Source: Capsicum annuum (lineage: Eukaryota; Streptophyta; Magnoliopsida; Solanales; Solanaceae). From it: a stretch of 64,000 nucleotides of DNA. A program made the translations under genes and the position numbers. This document shows, piece by piece, positions 35,781-47,195 of this stretch. Positions within the stretch are counted from its first letter, which is position 1, and the number at the start of each line of letters is the position of its first letter. The notes beneath the pieces are model-generated. The model was not told the DNA's origin and searched no databases. It saw nothing but the letters and a program-made list of their open reading frames with translations. The stretch is taken from NCBI RefSeq assembly GCF_002878395.1, contig NC_061121.1, forward strand, positions 13,730,594 through 13,794,593, in the 5' to 3' direction.

Positions 35781-38154
35781 ACAACGGTGCTTACGATCTT
35801 AAGTGACCACAAGCTAACCCATGAGCTGGTACCTATTGTGAGCACTGAGTAAACTGATAAGTAGGGACACATGCCGAAAACAACTGATAATGCCATAAGG
35901 TTTTAATTACTGAAAACATTAATAAATCATCAATCTAAACGTCTGAAAACATTTGTGAAAATACTGAAATCCGATTGATAACACTGATAAACTAACTGAC
36001 TGTCTGAATGTCTGAAAAGTCTCTAACTGACTGACTGTGGAGTTGATGGGACAATCCCCCAACTAACTCCGACTGAATGAAAATACTGAACTACTAAGAT
36101 AAACTGAAATAAAACAATCTTGTCCTCGATAGATAAGGACTCACCATAACTGCTACTGCTGATAAGTCAAACTGTCTAAGCACGGTCAGGAAACTGAGCA
36201 TATGATCCTATGATATAAGACATCATAGAGCAAAGAAAAGTATATGGTTAGTCTTTTGAATGTACTGGTATATGAGATGGGGTTAGGCTGAAATGCATGG
36301 GTTAACTATACATGAATTAATAACTGGCTGAATAACATAAGATAACTGAGTGTGAATACATGAAAATTGAATTACTGAGGATGCAAGACCAAGCATATAA
36401 TGTTTTCTGAAATAATCTATAAAATTAAAATACTGAAATCTGATAACTGAATAACTGGAAGTCCATATGCTATGGTTAAGCAAAACTGAACTGAATTTTG
36501 TACTGAATACTAAACTGAAACTGTAGAGGGTATCATCTAACCAACATGCCCCAATATGAGAAAATTTGGGTCCAACCTGTAACCCCAATTGGAAGAGTGT
36601 ATGTACTGTTCCACGGGTACTAATAATGGCTGTGAGTCACCCTCATTTGATAGGTGCTCTAATTGGATATGTGTTACCCTCAACTGGCAGGTGATCACTT
36701 TATCAACCCTCAACTGGTAGGTTGATATCTCTAACCTACGCTATTTACGTAGTTCTGTAATAAAGGAACTTCTACTAAAGGTCAAACCCTCTACTGGCAG
36801 GTGAGTCCCTATCCCTGGGTTCTCTCGGTGCTAAATCCAACTCCCAACTGAACTAACACTGATTACTAGACTGAACTAAGTTTAGCTGATTATGAATTCT
36901 AATAGTGCTTATTATAGTAATAACAACTGTGAAACCAACTATGCTCATGGTTTAACTGAAATCATTCTGAAAATATTGAAACTATGTAAACGGCTAAGTT
37001 TCGGGTATTCATAACCCTCAACACTGAATGGAAATAACAGTAAGGACGTATAAAAGTTTTTAAGCCATAGTAGGTAGTCATTGTTCAAAATTCAACACTT
37101 AAGTATTTCATCAAACACATGTGGGGTCATGATCTTAAGCATGGGAAAGGGTAAAGCATGTGAAAATACCATAGTTACAACACAAAACCATGAATTAGGG
37201 ATTTAACTTGGAAATTATATGTTTCAAACGTGTAGGGGCTAATTCCAACGAAAACACTTGTAACCATAATGTATAATCAAAATTCAAAAAAGCTTCATGG
37301 ATATACTTCATCGTAAACACGTAAATTTAAAGCATAAAAATGGGTTCTTGGACTCCATGAGTGAAAAGGTCCCATGGATGAACATCACACATACCTTAAC
37401 GACTGATTTCTAGAAGGATTCTTGGATTGGAAACTTGAATTCCAGGATTTCTTTTTAAAAAGGACTTGAATTTTGTTCTTGGGAATAGAAGAGGGTTTGT
37501 GAGTTGCTTACTGATTTTTTAGGGTTAAGAGAGAGGAGTAAATATGTTTAATACTTTTTCAAAACGTTTTGAAGTGATTAGGGATGGTTTAGGGGTGTGA
37601 AATGGCTTCAACACTCTTGATTTAAGTCAATAAAGCGTATTTTTTGCATTGGGCAATGACCTAGGCGACGCCCAACAAATTGCCCAAGTCAAGGTAGGTG
37701 ATGCATTTCCAATCGCCTAGCCCTTGGCTGGGCGACGCCTAGCCAATCGCACACCTATCCAGTAGCCTTAGGCGATTGTTAGGCGACGCACACCCCTTTA
37801 CATGGCCATAACTTTTCTCTCGGGTATCGGATTAAGGCAAAATTGGTATCTTTGAAAAGATAATTTGATTATCTACAATTTGGTGGGTCTTAAGCTAAAA
37901 AATTCTACATATATCAAAAGTAATACACATTCAAAAGTAGACCCTTGTAGAATCAAATACCAAACTTGGGACGAATCAAATGCTCTTAGCTCAACTTTGT
38001 TCTAAGTGATTCTTATAAACATCTTTCATGTCGAAGCACTTCATACACTCAGATAAAGATCATGACACATGTGTTAACATACAAATAATGGTATTAAAGT
38101 TTACACACGTAGAATGAAGGTTCAATTACTAGTTTTAAAAAATGAGGTGTCATA
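35751..38154 (-). repeat. E6 3' LTR
   Basis: About 2404 bp, pairs with 47196-49604. On the minus strand it begins TATGACACCTC (TGTGACACCCC in the partner). The palindromic word cluster is at 37655-37800 (TAGGCGACGCC, GGGCGACGCCTAGCC). A run of CTGGCAGGTGA-type direct repeats is at about 36640-36800. The frame at 36283-36588 is a non-coding LTR frame. Confidence 0.9.
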
Positions 38155-40850
38155 TTATCTCCCCCTTAGAATCATTTATCCTTGAATGATACTGGTTAGG
38201 CTAAGAATACTAAACTAAGGCAACTGAGATCACATACTGAACATTCATGACTGGGGACATGATTACATGACTGAGTCTGAAACATGATACATGACTGAAC
38301 TAATTTCGTGAATACATGTAATGACATGAGAATGGTTAAAAGGATGAGATAGACACAAAAAAGTCAACTTATGATTAACCATTACCTCTAGCTGGATTTG
38401 ATTTCATAAAGAAAGGATGAGAGATTTAGGATGTGAAAACTCAAGGAATTACCACATCTCCCCCGGTATACTTCGTCCCCCAAATGATATTGACTTGGCT
38501 TAAATACTAAGGAAAGACTGAGATGATGCATAGGGCACTTACGAACTGAATCACGACTGAATATCTAAATTTGAAACCTGATGCATAGAACGAACTGGAT
38601 TCATAATTTACATGGATGCAAACAACTATCTCTTGGAATGGTCATATTCATGAAACTTCAGATAGTAAGATTAGATCAGAAGATGGAAAACCATAGGAAC
38701 TTGTTTGTCTGACTACTAACTGAACTGCTGGCTAAATGGACTGAATTGTACTAAAAACTTATACTAACTATACATTCCACTTCAAAACCACACTTCACTT
38801 GAGACTACTTAAAATATTCATATGGGCATTGATAACTCTATCTACTGAAGTTTGAATTGAACTGAATTCTCTCACTATGTTCAAGCCTACTCGAATCTAC
38901 AAAATGCACACATAACACTGTAATACTAGTCTGAGTCATGAATTCAACACACCCTACATTTTCATAAATCCTCATCTCATGAATAGTTCTTATTACCACT
39001 TTAACAGCCACATTCAATCCTCTTACTAGGAATTCACTAACGTGCAATGCATTCATCCACTTATACACCCACATGACATTCAAGCCTATCTTCATAACCA
39101 CATATGAATGTTTAAACAAACACCCATAAAAACATCTTTCTCATATTCTCTAATACCTTTATCAATAATAACTTCCATGCACTATCCCCAATAAAACACA
39201 CGAAATTTCAACTAAACATGACATAAATCAAAAGCTTGGCCTTAATCTTTCTTCAAACTTATAGCCTTAGATAAAAAAACATATTACAATATTTCCTTAA
39301 TATGAATATTTGCTCTTTCCCATCTAAACAAATTACTTATCACCACTATCATTTCATAAAGAGAGGTCACTAAAAGGTTAGAACATGAGGGATTGAAGCA
39401 TGAAAGGATACTATGCATAACATGACACTAAACTGAGGCCTGAGAAATAGAGTATCAACGACATGAATTCATTATAGAGATAAAAACTGAAGGGATACAT
39501 GACATAATCTAAATTTCACTAGTTATTAAGAGTGCACCATGAATTATGGGAACTGAGCATACTGTAAAGCATGAGTACATGAGTCATGAGCTGCATGACC
39601 TGAGTTTGAAGTTCATAATTCATGGAACATGATTCTTACTGCTGAGTGAACTGGATCTCATCATACTAGAAGCTGGAAACGTATATGATTTTTTACAAGA
39701 TGCATAGATATAAGCTATGATCATGGAGCTAACTTGTAAGGCATGAGTAGATATCGTGATAACTAAAGTACAAAACTTTGTACTGAGATAAGAATGGTTC
39801 GGGCATCTTCCTCCCTTACTAATGTTCTACAATACACAATAATAAACTCACCCTGAAGGACTACACTTGAAAGTGTAAGACCCGCTGTTCGTACTCTCTT
39901 CTGAGATACAACTCTTAACTTTCTACATCCCCAATATTCATCATACAATAACTTATAACACTGAGTAACTTAGAATTTTTAGGAGTATCTCCCTACTATG
40001 AGTTCACACTATCTAGAGATTCAACTCTTCTTTCTATTAGCTCAGTCTTCAAAGATTCAAACTTAGATTCTAACACTTAACATGGATAGCCCCAAACCTT
40101 TAGTGAACCATAATAACCTCCTTCACCACCTAATAATATCACATCTCTAAACTTATATCTTTCTCTAAACCATGAGAATTACCATTACACTAACTTACTT
40201 AACATCAACAACCTATAGCCCATAACTTAGTTGGTAAGAACATCACATACTATATTACTAGCCTCATTCAAACTTATCAACTCAAGGGTACTATATAAGC
40301 ACACACACTTTAAAAACTTATAAATACTATAATCCCATATCATATTGGGCACACCTGTAAATCACACCCACACCATTATGTTTAATTTCAAAACAATAAA
40401 CATAAATTCCTGTATACACTACTTTAAGCCTACTGATTCAGCTTCATACAACTAGCCATATCGATACATAATTTGCTCAATTTATATAACACTATCCCTA
40501 CTTTTTGTGGCTAAACTTCTCGGTTCATACTTCTAACTCTAGATCATATTCTATCATAGGATTTTGAGAAGGGATCTGAGGGAACATTTGACTTTGGCTT
40601 AGTGCATGATTTTTCATGATTATGAATGAAATCTTTTAGACTTGGGAAATTAAAAGAACTGATGGGATAATTTTGAGCTTGCATGCAATCCCATAACTGT
40701 CTGCGGGAACTGTTTGAGAAAATATTATCTGTAGGGATTTAAGCTTCACTATTTCTATTATCTTAAAATAAGGCAGAGTTGACATGAATAGAGCATGATG
40801 AGAATCTGTATGAGTTTCTTAGATAACCTTTATAGAACACGATCTAAGAC
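38155..40850 (-). other. E6 3' internal region, no recognised gene
   Basis: Begins (minus-strand 3' end) with a polypurine tract AAGGGGGAGATAA beside the LTR. About 2.2 kb is similar, in inverted orientation, to 42480-44705 in E7, so it is a shared 3' non-pol region of the two families. The best open frame is 38838-39119 minus; its middle (HEMRIYENVGCVEFM) has a counterpart in E7 at 43645-43881 plus (HEMRSCENAGCGEFM). No known domain is recognised. Confidence 0.6.
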
Positions 40851-41154
40851 TGTAATACCCTGAGAATTCAAACCAATATTAGAACCATGCTTCGAGATCA
40901 TTAGAAATGAATTATAGTGCTTTTGTAGTTTTATGAGCAAGTTTGATTATCAATATTATCAGTGTTGTTTTACAAATATTATCAGAACTATGATTTAAAA
41001 CCTTATGGAATTTTTCAATTAAATTTCACAAATACTCTTTTGTTATCAGTTTAATTCAGTGCTCATAGCAGGTACCAGTATCATGAGTTAGCTTGTGGTC
41101 ACTTGTGATCGTAAGCACCGCGTGGCATCCAGGGTGTACTCTCGGCGTGTTACA
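40851..41154 (+). repeat. E7 5' LTR with 2-kb internal deletion
   Basis: Keeps the first about 100 bp (TGTAATACCCTGAG...) and the last about 200 bp (...GGCGTGTTACA) of the 2338-bp LTR. The junction is near 40950 at GTTTGAT/TATCA. The deletion removes the promoter and the palindromic word cluster. Confidence 0.88.
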
Positions 41155-41156
41155 AA

Positions 41157-41172
41157 CTTGGTATCAGAGCCT
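41157..41172 (+). promoter_or_regulatory. E7 primer-binding site
   Basis: CTTGGTATCAGAGCC immediately after the 5' LTR, complement of the initiator tRNA-Met 3' end. Confidence 0.9.
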
Positions 41173-41389
41173 AAGGTTTTAAAGTGTCCTAGGGAGCTTG
41201 AAATCCACGTTGAGTAGAGTCTTGTGTATGAGTGTAAAGTGCGCCACAATTATGGACAAGAGGCTACAAGACGTTTTAGGAAAAGTTTTCCTTTTTTTAG
41301 TATTCATAGCGTGAGAAAGAGTATGAGATCTAATTAAAATCTTCTTTCTAATTCATTCTTCCTTACATTACAGACCATACCTCCCATAA

Positions 41390-41640
41390 AGAATAATGGA
41401 AGAAAGAACGGGAATCAGCCCGTACCTCCGCCTGTTCAGAAAGATCCCCTGAAAGAACATGTCTTCCATACTGAATTCAGAACTGCTTTCACTACCTTAT
41501 ATTATTCAGTAGTTTCTCAAAATAATTTTTAGGCTATTATCTTATCTAGGCTTTTGATTCATAATCAGCTGAGTAAGAAGGGGGGGAATAGGAAGAAGGA
41601 GAGAAAGAATAAGAAGGCCAGAACAAGTAGTTTTAACCTA
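41390..41640 (+). pseudogene. E7 gag N-terminal fragment
   Basis: The reading NQPVPPPVQKDPL followed by HTEFRTAFTTL and VVSQNN is the conserved start of gag in Del/Tekay-like Gypsy elements. The start region and the gag core are absent; a stop follows QNNF and the sequence jumps to a Lys-rich piece (41580-41630), then to the zinc-knuckle region. Confidence 0.65.
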
Positions 41641-41708
41641 ATGTCAAAGGGTAGTAACTGCTCCCAATTCCTTCAGAATTCTCATCCCTAGCTCCACCTT
41701 CATCCAGT

Positions 41709-42300
41709 ATGCCTGTGCCTAAGTTTAAGAATGACAATTGGAATAGAGCACCTGGCTTTAAGTCACAAGGTAGTGGGAAGGGTGTTCGTACTAATCTGCT
41801 TTGTGAAAAATATGGTAAGAATCATAAAGGCTTGTGTAAAGCAGGAAGTGATGAATATTTTGGATGTGGCGAGTTAGGACAAAGAGTTAGAGAATATCCT
41901 AAGGCTAGTCTATGGAGTCAGCACAGTCATCCTCCAGTTCCATTCGATCACTCGGCTCAGCAGGGCGCCACTACTAGTGTAACTCGTGGTCAACGTCAGA
42001 ATAGACTTTATGCACTCTAGTTCCAACATGATCAGGAAAGTTCTCCTAATATAGTTATGGGTTCGTTACAAGTTTTTCATCTTCATTTTTATACTTTGTT
42101 AGATCCCGGGGCTTCACTTTCTTTTGTAACCCCTATATAGCTGTCAATTTTAGAGTCAGTCCCAAAATTTTAGTAGAGCCTTTCTCAGTATCTACCCAAA
42201 TGGGTAATCCTATCATAGCCCAATGGGTATACAAAAATTAGCCGATTATAGTATCCTAAAAAAATCACTTTAGTTGATTTAAAAAATAGAGTCATTCAAT
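41709..42300 (+). pseudogene. E7 zinc knuckle and protease fragment
   Basis: 41709-42020 reads CEKYGKNHKGLC and DEYFGCGELGQRVREYP, the Cys-rich region of Gypsy gag in which the last CCHC knuckle has lost its His (Gln) and final Cys (Tyr). After a stop at 42018 the protease active site appears as LLDPGASLSFVTP (about 42098-42135, Asp-Pro-Gly-Ala), then MGNPIIAQWVY with multiple stops. Pol downstream is deleted. Confidence 0.75.
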
Positions 42301-44705
42301 TTTAGTTTCTTGATGAACCAGTTAGTGAATGAAGAGGTAGTGCCTCAGTTCTTAGACGTCAGTTATGTTGTTAGATCCCTCTTCAAGATATTATGATAGC
42401 ATATAATCTGGAATTAGAAGCATGAAGCCAGACGCTTAGCAATAGTAGTAGAGTTGAGATAGTGTTATCTGAATTCGAGCAAATTATATTTCATGGGGCT
42501 AGTTGTATGTAAGGTGAATCAGTAGTCTTAAAGTAGTGTATGTAAGAATTTAAGTTAGTTGATTTAAAACATATGTTGTGGATGTGATAATTGCAGGTTA
42601 TGATGAAAGTAGTATGGTTCATTAAAGGTTTGGGGGTATCCATGTTAAGTGTTAGAATCTAAGTTCGAATCTTTGAAGATTGAGCTAATAGAAAGAAGAG
42701 TTGAGAATTATAAGTTAGTCAGTTATTAAGTTGTTACATGATGCATTTGGGGATATAGAAGGGTAAGAATTCTATCTTAGAAGGAAGTATAAACAGAAGG
42801 GTTTTACACTTTCTGGTGCAGTCTTTGAGGGTGAGTTTAGTGTTTATGAGTATTGTTATATCTCAGACTCTAGAGTAAAGTGGTTTTAGTTTAGTTTAGA
42901 GTTCGTTAAGTGGTTCACAGACTTGGAATGATGGCTTGAAGTTAAGGGGGAGATGATACAACAAGTAGCCAAGTTAGGCTCTTAGATTTTAGTAGTGATG
43001 CCAGTATGTTATAAAATAGCAGCAAGGGAGGACGATGCCTAACCCATTCTCACCTCAGTGCAAAGTTTTGTATTTCAGCTATCAAAATATCTTATCATGA
43101 CTTACATGTCAGCCCTATGATCATATCTCATCTTCGTGTACTTTATAGAAAATCATGTACGCTTTTAGTTCCTAGTATAAGAAGTTCTAATTCACCCAAT
43201 AGTCCAAACCATATTCCATGAATTTATGAACTCCAAACTCAGGTCATGCATCTCATGACTCATGTATTGATATTTTATAGTATGCTCAGTTCTCATGACT
43301 CATGCAAACTCTTAATGATCAGCAAAATTCAGATTATGTCATGTATATCCTCAGTTTCGATCTCTTGATGAATCCATGATATTGATATTCTATTTCTTAG
43401 GCCTCTTTTAAGTGTTAGGTTCTTCTGTATAGTGTTCATTCATGCTTAGGTCCTCAAATTTTAACCTTTCATTAATCTCTCCTAATAAAATGTAGTAATA
43501 AGGAATTGCTAAGGTGGGAGAGAATAATTTTTTCATGTTAAGGAAAGATTTCTGCTTGCTTGTTTTACATGAGTTTGTAGTTATGAAGATAAACTTGAAT
43601 GTCATATTGGTGTCTAAGTGGATAAATGCATTACGCATTAGTGAATGACTAGTAAGAGGTTGTATTTAGTTGTTGATAGGGAAATCAGAATTTTTCATGA
43701 GATGAGAAGTTGTGAAAATGCAGGGTGTGGTGAATTCATGATTCATACTAGTATTACAATGTTATGTGGGCATTTTGTAGATTTGAGTAGGCTTGTTCAA
43801 AGTGGAAAATTTAGTCCAGCTCAGACCTTAGTAGGTAGAGTTATAAGTGCCCATATGAATATTTTCAGTAGCCTAAAGTGAAGTGTGGTGTTGAAGTAGA
43901 AAGTATAGTTGAGGGAGTAGTTTAGAAGTGTGACTAAGATTGTAAGTTAGTAGTTGCAGTGCTTAAGGCTTAGTAACTCTATCCTAGCTGATGTTTCATA
44001 GGCCTGTGTCCCATATTATAGAATTTTAGCCACGTTGTGATTTCTTATTCAGATGTCTTATTCAGACCGTGCCAAGATTCTTATCACCCTAAAGTCATTA
44101 GAACTTCATAGAAAGGGTGTCAAAGAAATACTCTAGTTAAGTATAAGCTTTAAGTATGAGTTAGTTATATAGCCATAATTCAGTTTAGCAGTCAGGAAGA
44201 CAAGTTCCTATGGTTTTGATATCTCCTATTCAGAAGGAAATTCCTTCATGACCATGCAAGTTGTAAGTTCAGTTTAGTTCATGCATCAGGCATCAGTTTT
44301 AGATTCCAGATATTCAGTCATGATTCAATTCATAAGTGTCTCGTGTATTATCTCATCTTTCCTCAGTATTTTAGCCATGTCAGTGTCTTTCAGGAGACAT
44401 AATATCCCAAGGGGAAGACGTAATATAATCCCCCAATCTTTCATGTCCTAAACCTTTCATCATTTCTTCACGTAACAAGATCCAGCTTAAAGTAATGGGT
44501 ACTCATAAGTTGACTCTCTCGTTCCAATCTCAGGCTTATAACAATTCTCATATCATTGCATGCATTTAAGAAATCAGTTTAGTTTATGATATTCAGTCAT
44601 GTAATTATATTTTCAGCATTTATATTCAGCATGTAACCTCAATTCCTCAGTTTTTCCAGCTTAACCAATCTCATTCGAGGACGAATGTTTTCAATAGGGA
44701 GATAT
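42301..44705 (+). other. E7 3' internal region, no recognised gene
   Basis: Similar in inverted orientation to E6 38155-40850 (for example 42650-42712 against 40021-40085). It contains an open frame 43645-43881. No RT or integrase motif. It ends in the polypurine tract. Confidence 0.65.
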
Positions 44706-47043
44706 TGTAATACCCGAGAATCCAAACCAATATTAGAACCATGATTTGAGCTTATGAGAAATGAATTATAGTGCTTTTGTAGTTTTATGAGCAAGTTTGA
44801 TGTGTATTAAGGCCTCAAATAACTCCTATCTATTAGACGAATCAAAATATCCCTTACCGATTGAGTTCTTGAGAAGGATGTTGCTATAGTCAACTTTAAA
44901 CGAGCATATCTTTTGTTATACTAAGAATTTTTAATCTCATGACCCTCCAACCAATAGATAATTTAATTATCTTTCCAACTATATCAATTTTGCCTTATTC
45001 CAATATCGGGATAAAAAGTTATGCCCGTTTTACCAGAGAGTTGTCCGACTATCGAGGTGTGACGGGAAAGCTGACAGACCGTCAAGCCAGTGATGGACCG
45101 TCAACCAGGCCATCACAACTCAGGTAGTGAGCCCATTTTTTGGCCAAAAATTCATGGTTTAAGTGATGGTCAGTCACCAGAGTGACGGTCCGTCACCCAT
45201 ACTGTCAACCAAGTTCGAAATAGAGTAGTAACAACGTTTTAATAGATTTTTGGATCTTTTTGGACCCTTTTTAATCCCTAATTCCATCAAATTAAACAAC
45301 GTAACTACTCATTCATCCTTAACATCAAAATTAGGGTTTCTTTCAAGATTATTTCCCAAGAACAAGATTCAAACCCTTGTTCAAGAAAACTCAAGAATTC
45401 AAGCGTCATTATTCAAGAACCTTCAAGAAACGTTATTCTCTTTCAACATTCAAGCTTTTGAGGTCTGTTACATGTTCATCCATGATTTCCTTTTCACCCA
45501 TGGAGTCCAAGAACCCAATTTCAAATTCAAAGTTATGATTTTTACATTATTATTATGATTTTTAACTATGAATTCCCATGAATTTTGATTCTACACGTAA
45601 TTGTTGTTGTTATTAAACCCCACATGTTTGAATGGTGTTGTTCATTGATTTAAGCCTTAATTGGTGATTTTATTATTGAAATCATGCTATTACTACAATC
45701 TTTAAAACTAATCTCATGCCTAATTTAATCCATGCATTGCAAGTGTTTGATGAAATGCCTACAAGAATGAGTTTTGAATAAATGCTTGCATATTATGTCC
45801 TCAAAGTTTTAGTATTATCTTGCTATTATTGATATCGAGTCCTGGGGGTTTGAATACCCAAAATTTAGTTGCTTAACTAGTTTTCAGTATCTAAAGAATG
45901 GTTTCAAAATAGTTATGAGCATTATCAGTTCGACCATTTATTACATTCAGTTAAACTCAATTTAGTCTAATAATCAGTGTCATTCAGTTGGAAGTAACAC
46001 TTAGCACCGAGTGAGCGTAGGTATAGTGTCTCCCCCATCAGTTAGGCATGAGGCACTAGTAGTAGTCCCTAGGTTCCAAACATACGATGCCACATTAGAT
46101 TTTGAGGGGTCCCCCATCAGTTAGGCATGACACCCTCGTCCTTCAGGACTTCAAATTAGTGGATTCATACAATAGTATTAGTACCCATGGCACGATACTG
46201 ACACCCTTCCAACTGGGGTTACAGGTTGGACCCTGATAACATATTAAGGCATGTCAGTTATAGCTAGATCCAATAGTTTTAGTCCATTATCTGGTTCAGT
46301 ATTCAGCCTCAGGTTTGCTTGACCATAGCATACAAATATCAGTTTTCCAGTTATTAGTATTTCAGTATTTCAGCTTACAAACTATTTTAGATCCATGTTT
46401 TTATGCTTGGTCATGCATCCTCAGTCTTTAGAGTTTTCATGCATTCTTACTCTGTAGCTCATGCTATACATTCAGTCAATTATTACTCATACACATGAAC
46501 CCATGCATATTAGCCTAACCTCATTTAGTGTACCAGTACATTCAAAGTACTGATTGCATACTCGTTTCTTACGCTGTGATATGTTATATCATAGGTTCGG
46601 ACGCTCAGGTTCTAGGACATACTTAGATATATCAGTCTATCAGTAGCAGTCAATGGTGGTGGGTCCTCATTATTCGAGGATGAGTTATCTTACATTCAGT
46701 ATATCAGTAGTTCAGTTATTTAGTCAGTCGGAGTTAGTTGGGGACTTCTCCCATCAACTCCACAGTCAGTCAGTTTAGAGACTTTCAGACTAGTATAGAT
46801 AGTTAGTCGGTTTGTAGTTGTTATTATTAGATATTTTATCAGTATTATTAGTATTATTTTATAGATATTATCAGAAATATGATTTAAAAACTTATGGCAT
46901 TTTTCAGTTAAATTCAACAAATACTCTTTTGTTATTAGTTTTATGTAGTGCGCACAGTAGATACCAGTATCATGGGTTAGCTTGTGGTCACTTGTGACTG
47001 TAAGCACCGCGTCGCGCCCAAGGTGTACTCTCGGGGTGTTACA
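44706..47043 (+). repeat. E7 3' LTR
   Basis: 2338 bp, TGTAATACCC to GGGTGTTACA. The palindromic word cluster at 45030-45215 includes GTGACGGTCCGTCAC (45182-45196), a perfect dyad with a one-base centre, and the variants GTGATGGACCGTCAAC and AGACCGTCAAGCC. A leader with ATTAGGGTTTCTTTC and repeated CAAGAA words follows (45290-45440). Two copies of TCCCCCATCAGTTAGGCATG lie at about 46030 and 46110. The inverse of the E6/solo-LTR landmark is at about 46729-46775. Confidence 0.9.
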
Positions 47044-47195
47044 GAGACATGAAAGAAGGAAAACATTTCCTAAAATATTTTGTAGCCTCTTATCCATAAG
47101 TGTGGCATGCTTTACACTGATGCACAAGACTCTACTCAACGCGGCTTTCAGACTCCCTAGGACACTGTAAAATCTTAGGCTCTGATACCAAGTTT
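47044..47195 (-). promoter_or_regulatory. E6 leader and primer-binding site
   Basis: Remnant of the E6 5' internal region between E7 and the E6 5' LTR. On the minus strand it starts CTTGGTATCAGAGCCTAAGA (47192-47173), a clear initiator tRNA-Met primer-binding site. The rest is leader sequence similar to 41170-41290 in E7. Confidence 0.88.

Larger units (their letters stand above)
40851..47043 (+). mobile_element. E7: non-autonomous Gypsy LTR element nested in E6
   Basis: Plus-strand element inserted in the 5' internal part of E6. The 5' LTR is 40851-41154 (internally deleted), the 3' LTR 44706-47043 (2338 bp). TSD is AAGAC (40846-40850) and GAGAC (47044-47048), one mismatch. The primer-binding site is at 41157-41172; the usual CATTCGAGGACGAATG block and AGGGAGATAT polypurine tract lie before the 3' LTR (44669-44705). 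Internal sequence keeps gag pieces and the protease but has lost RT, RNase H and integrase. Confidence 0.88.
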
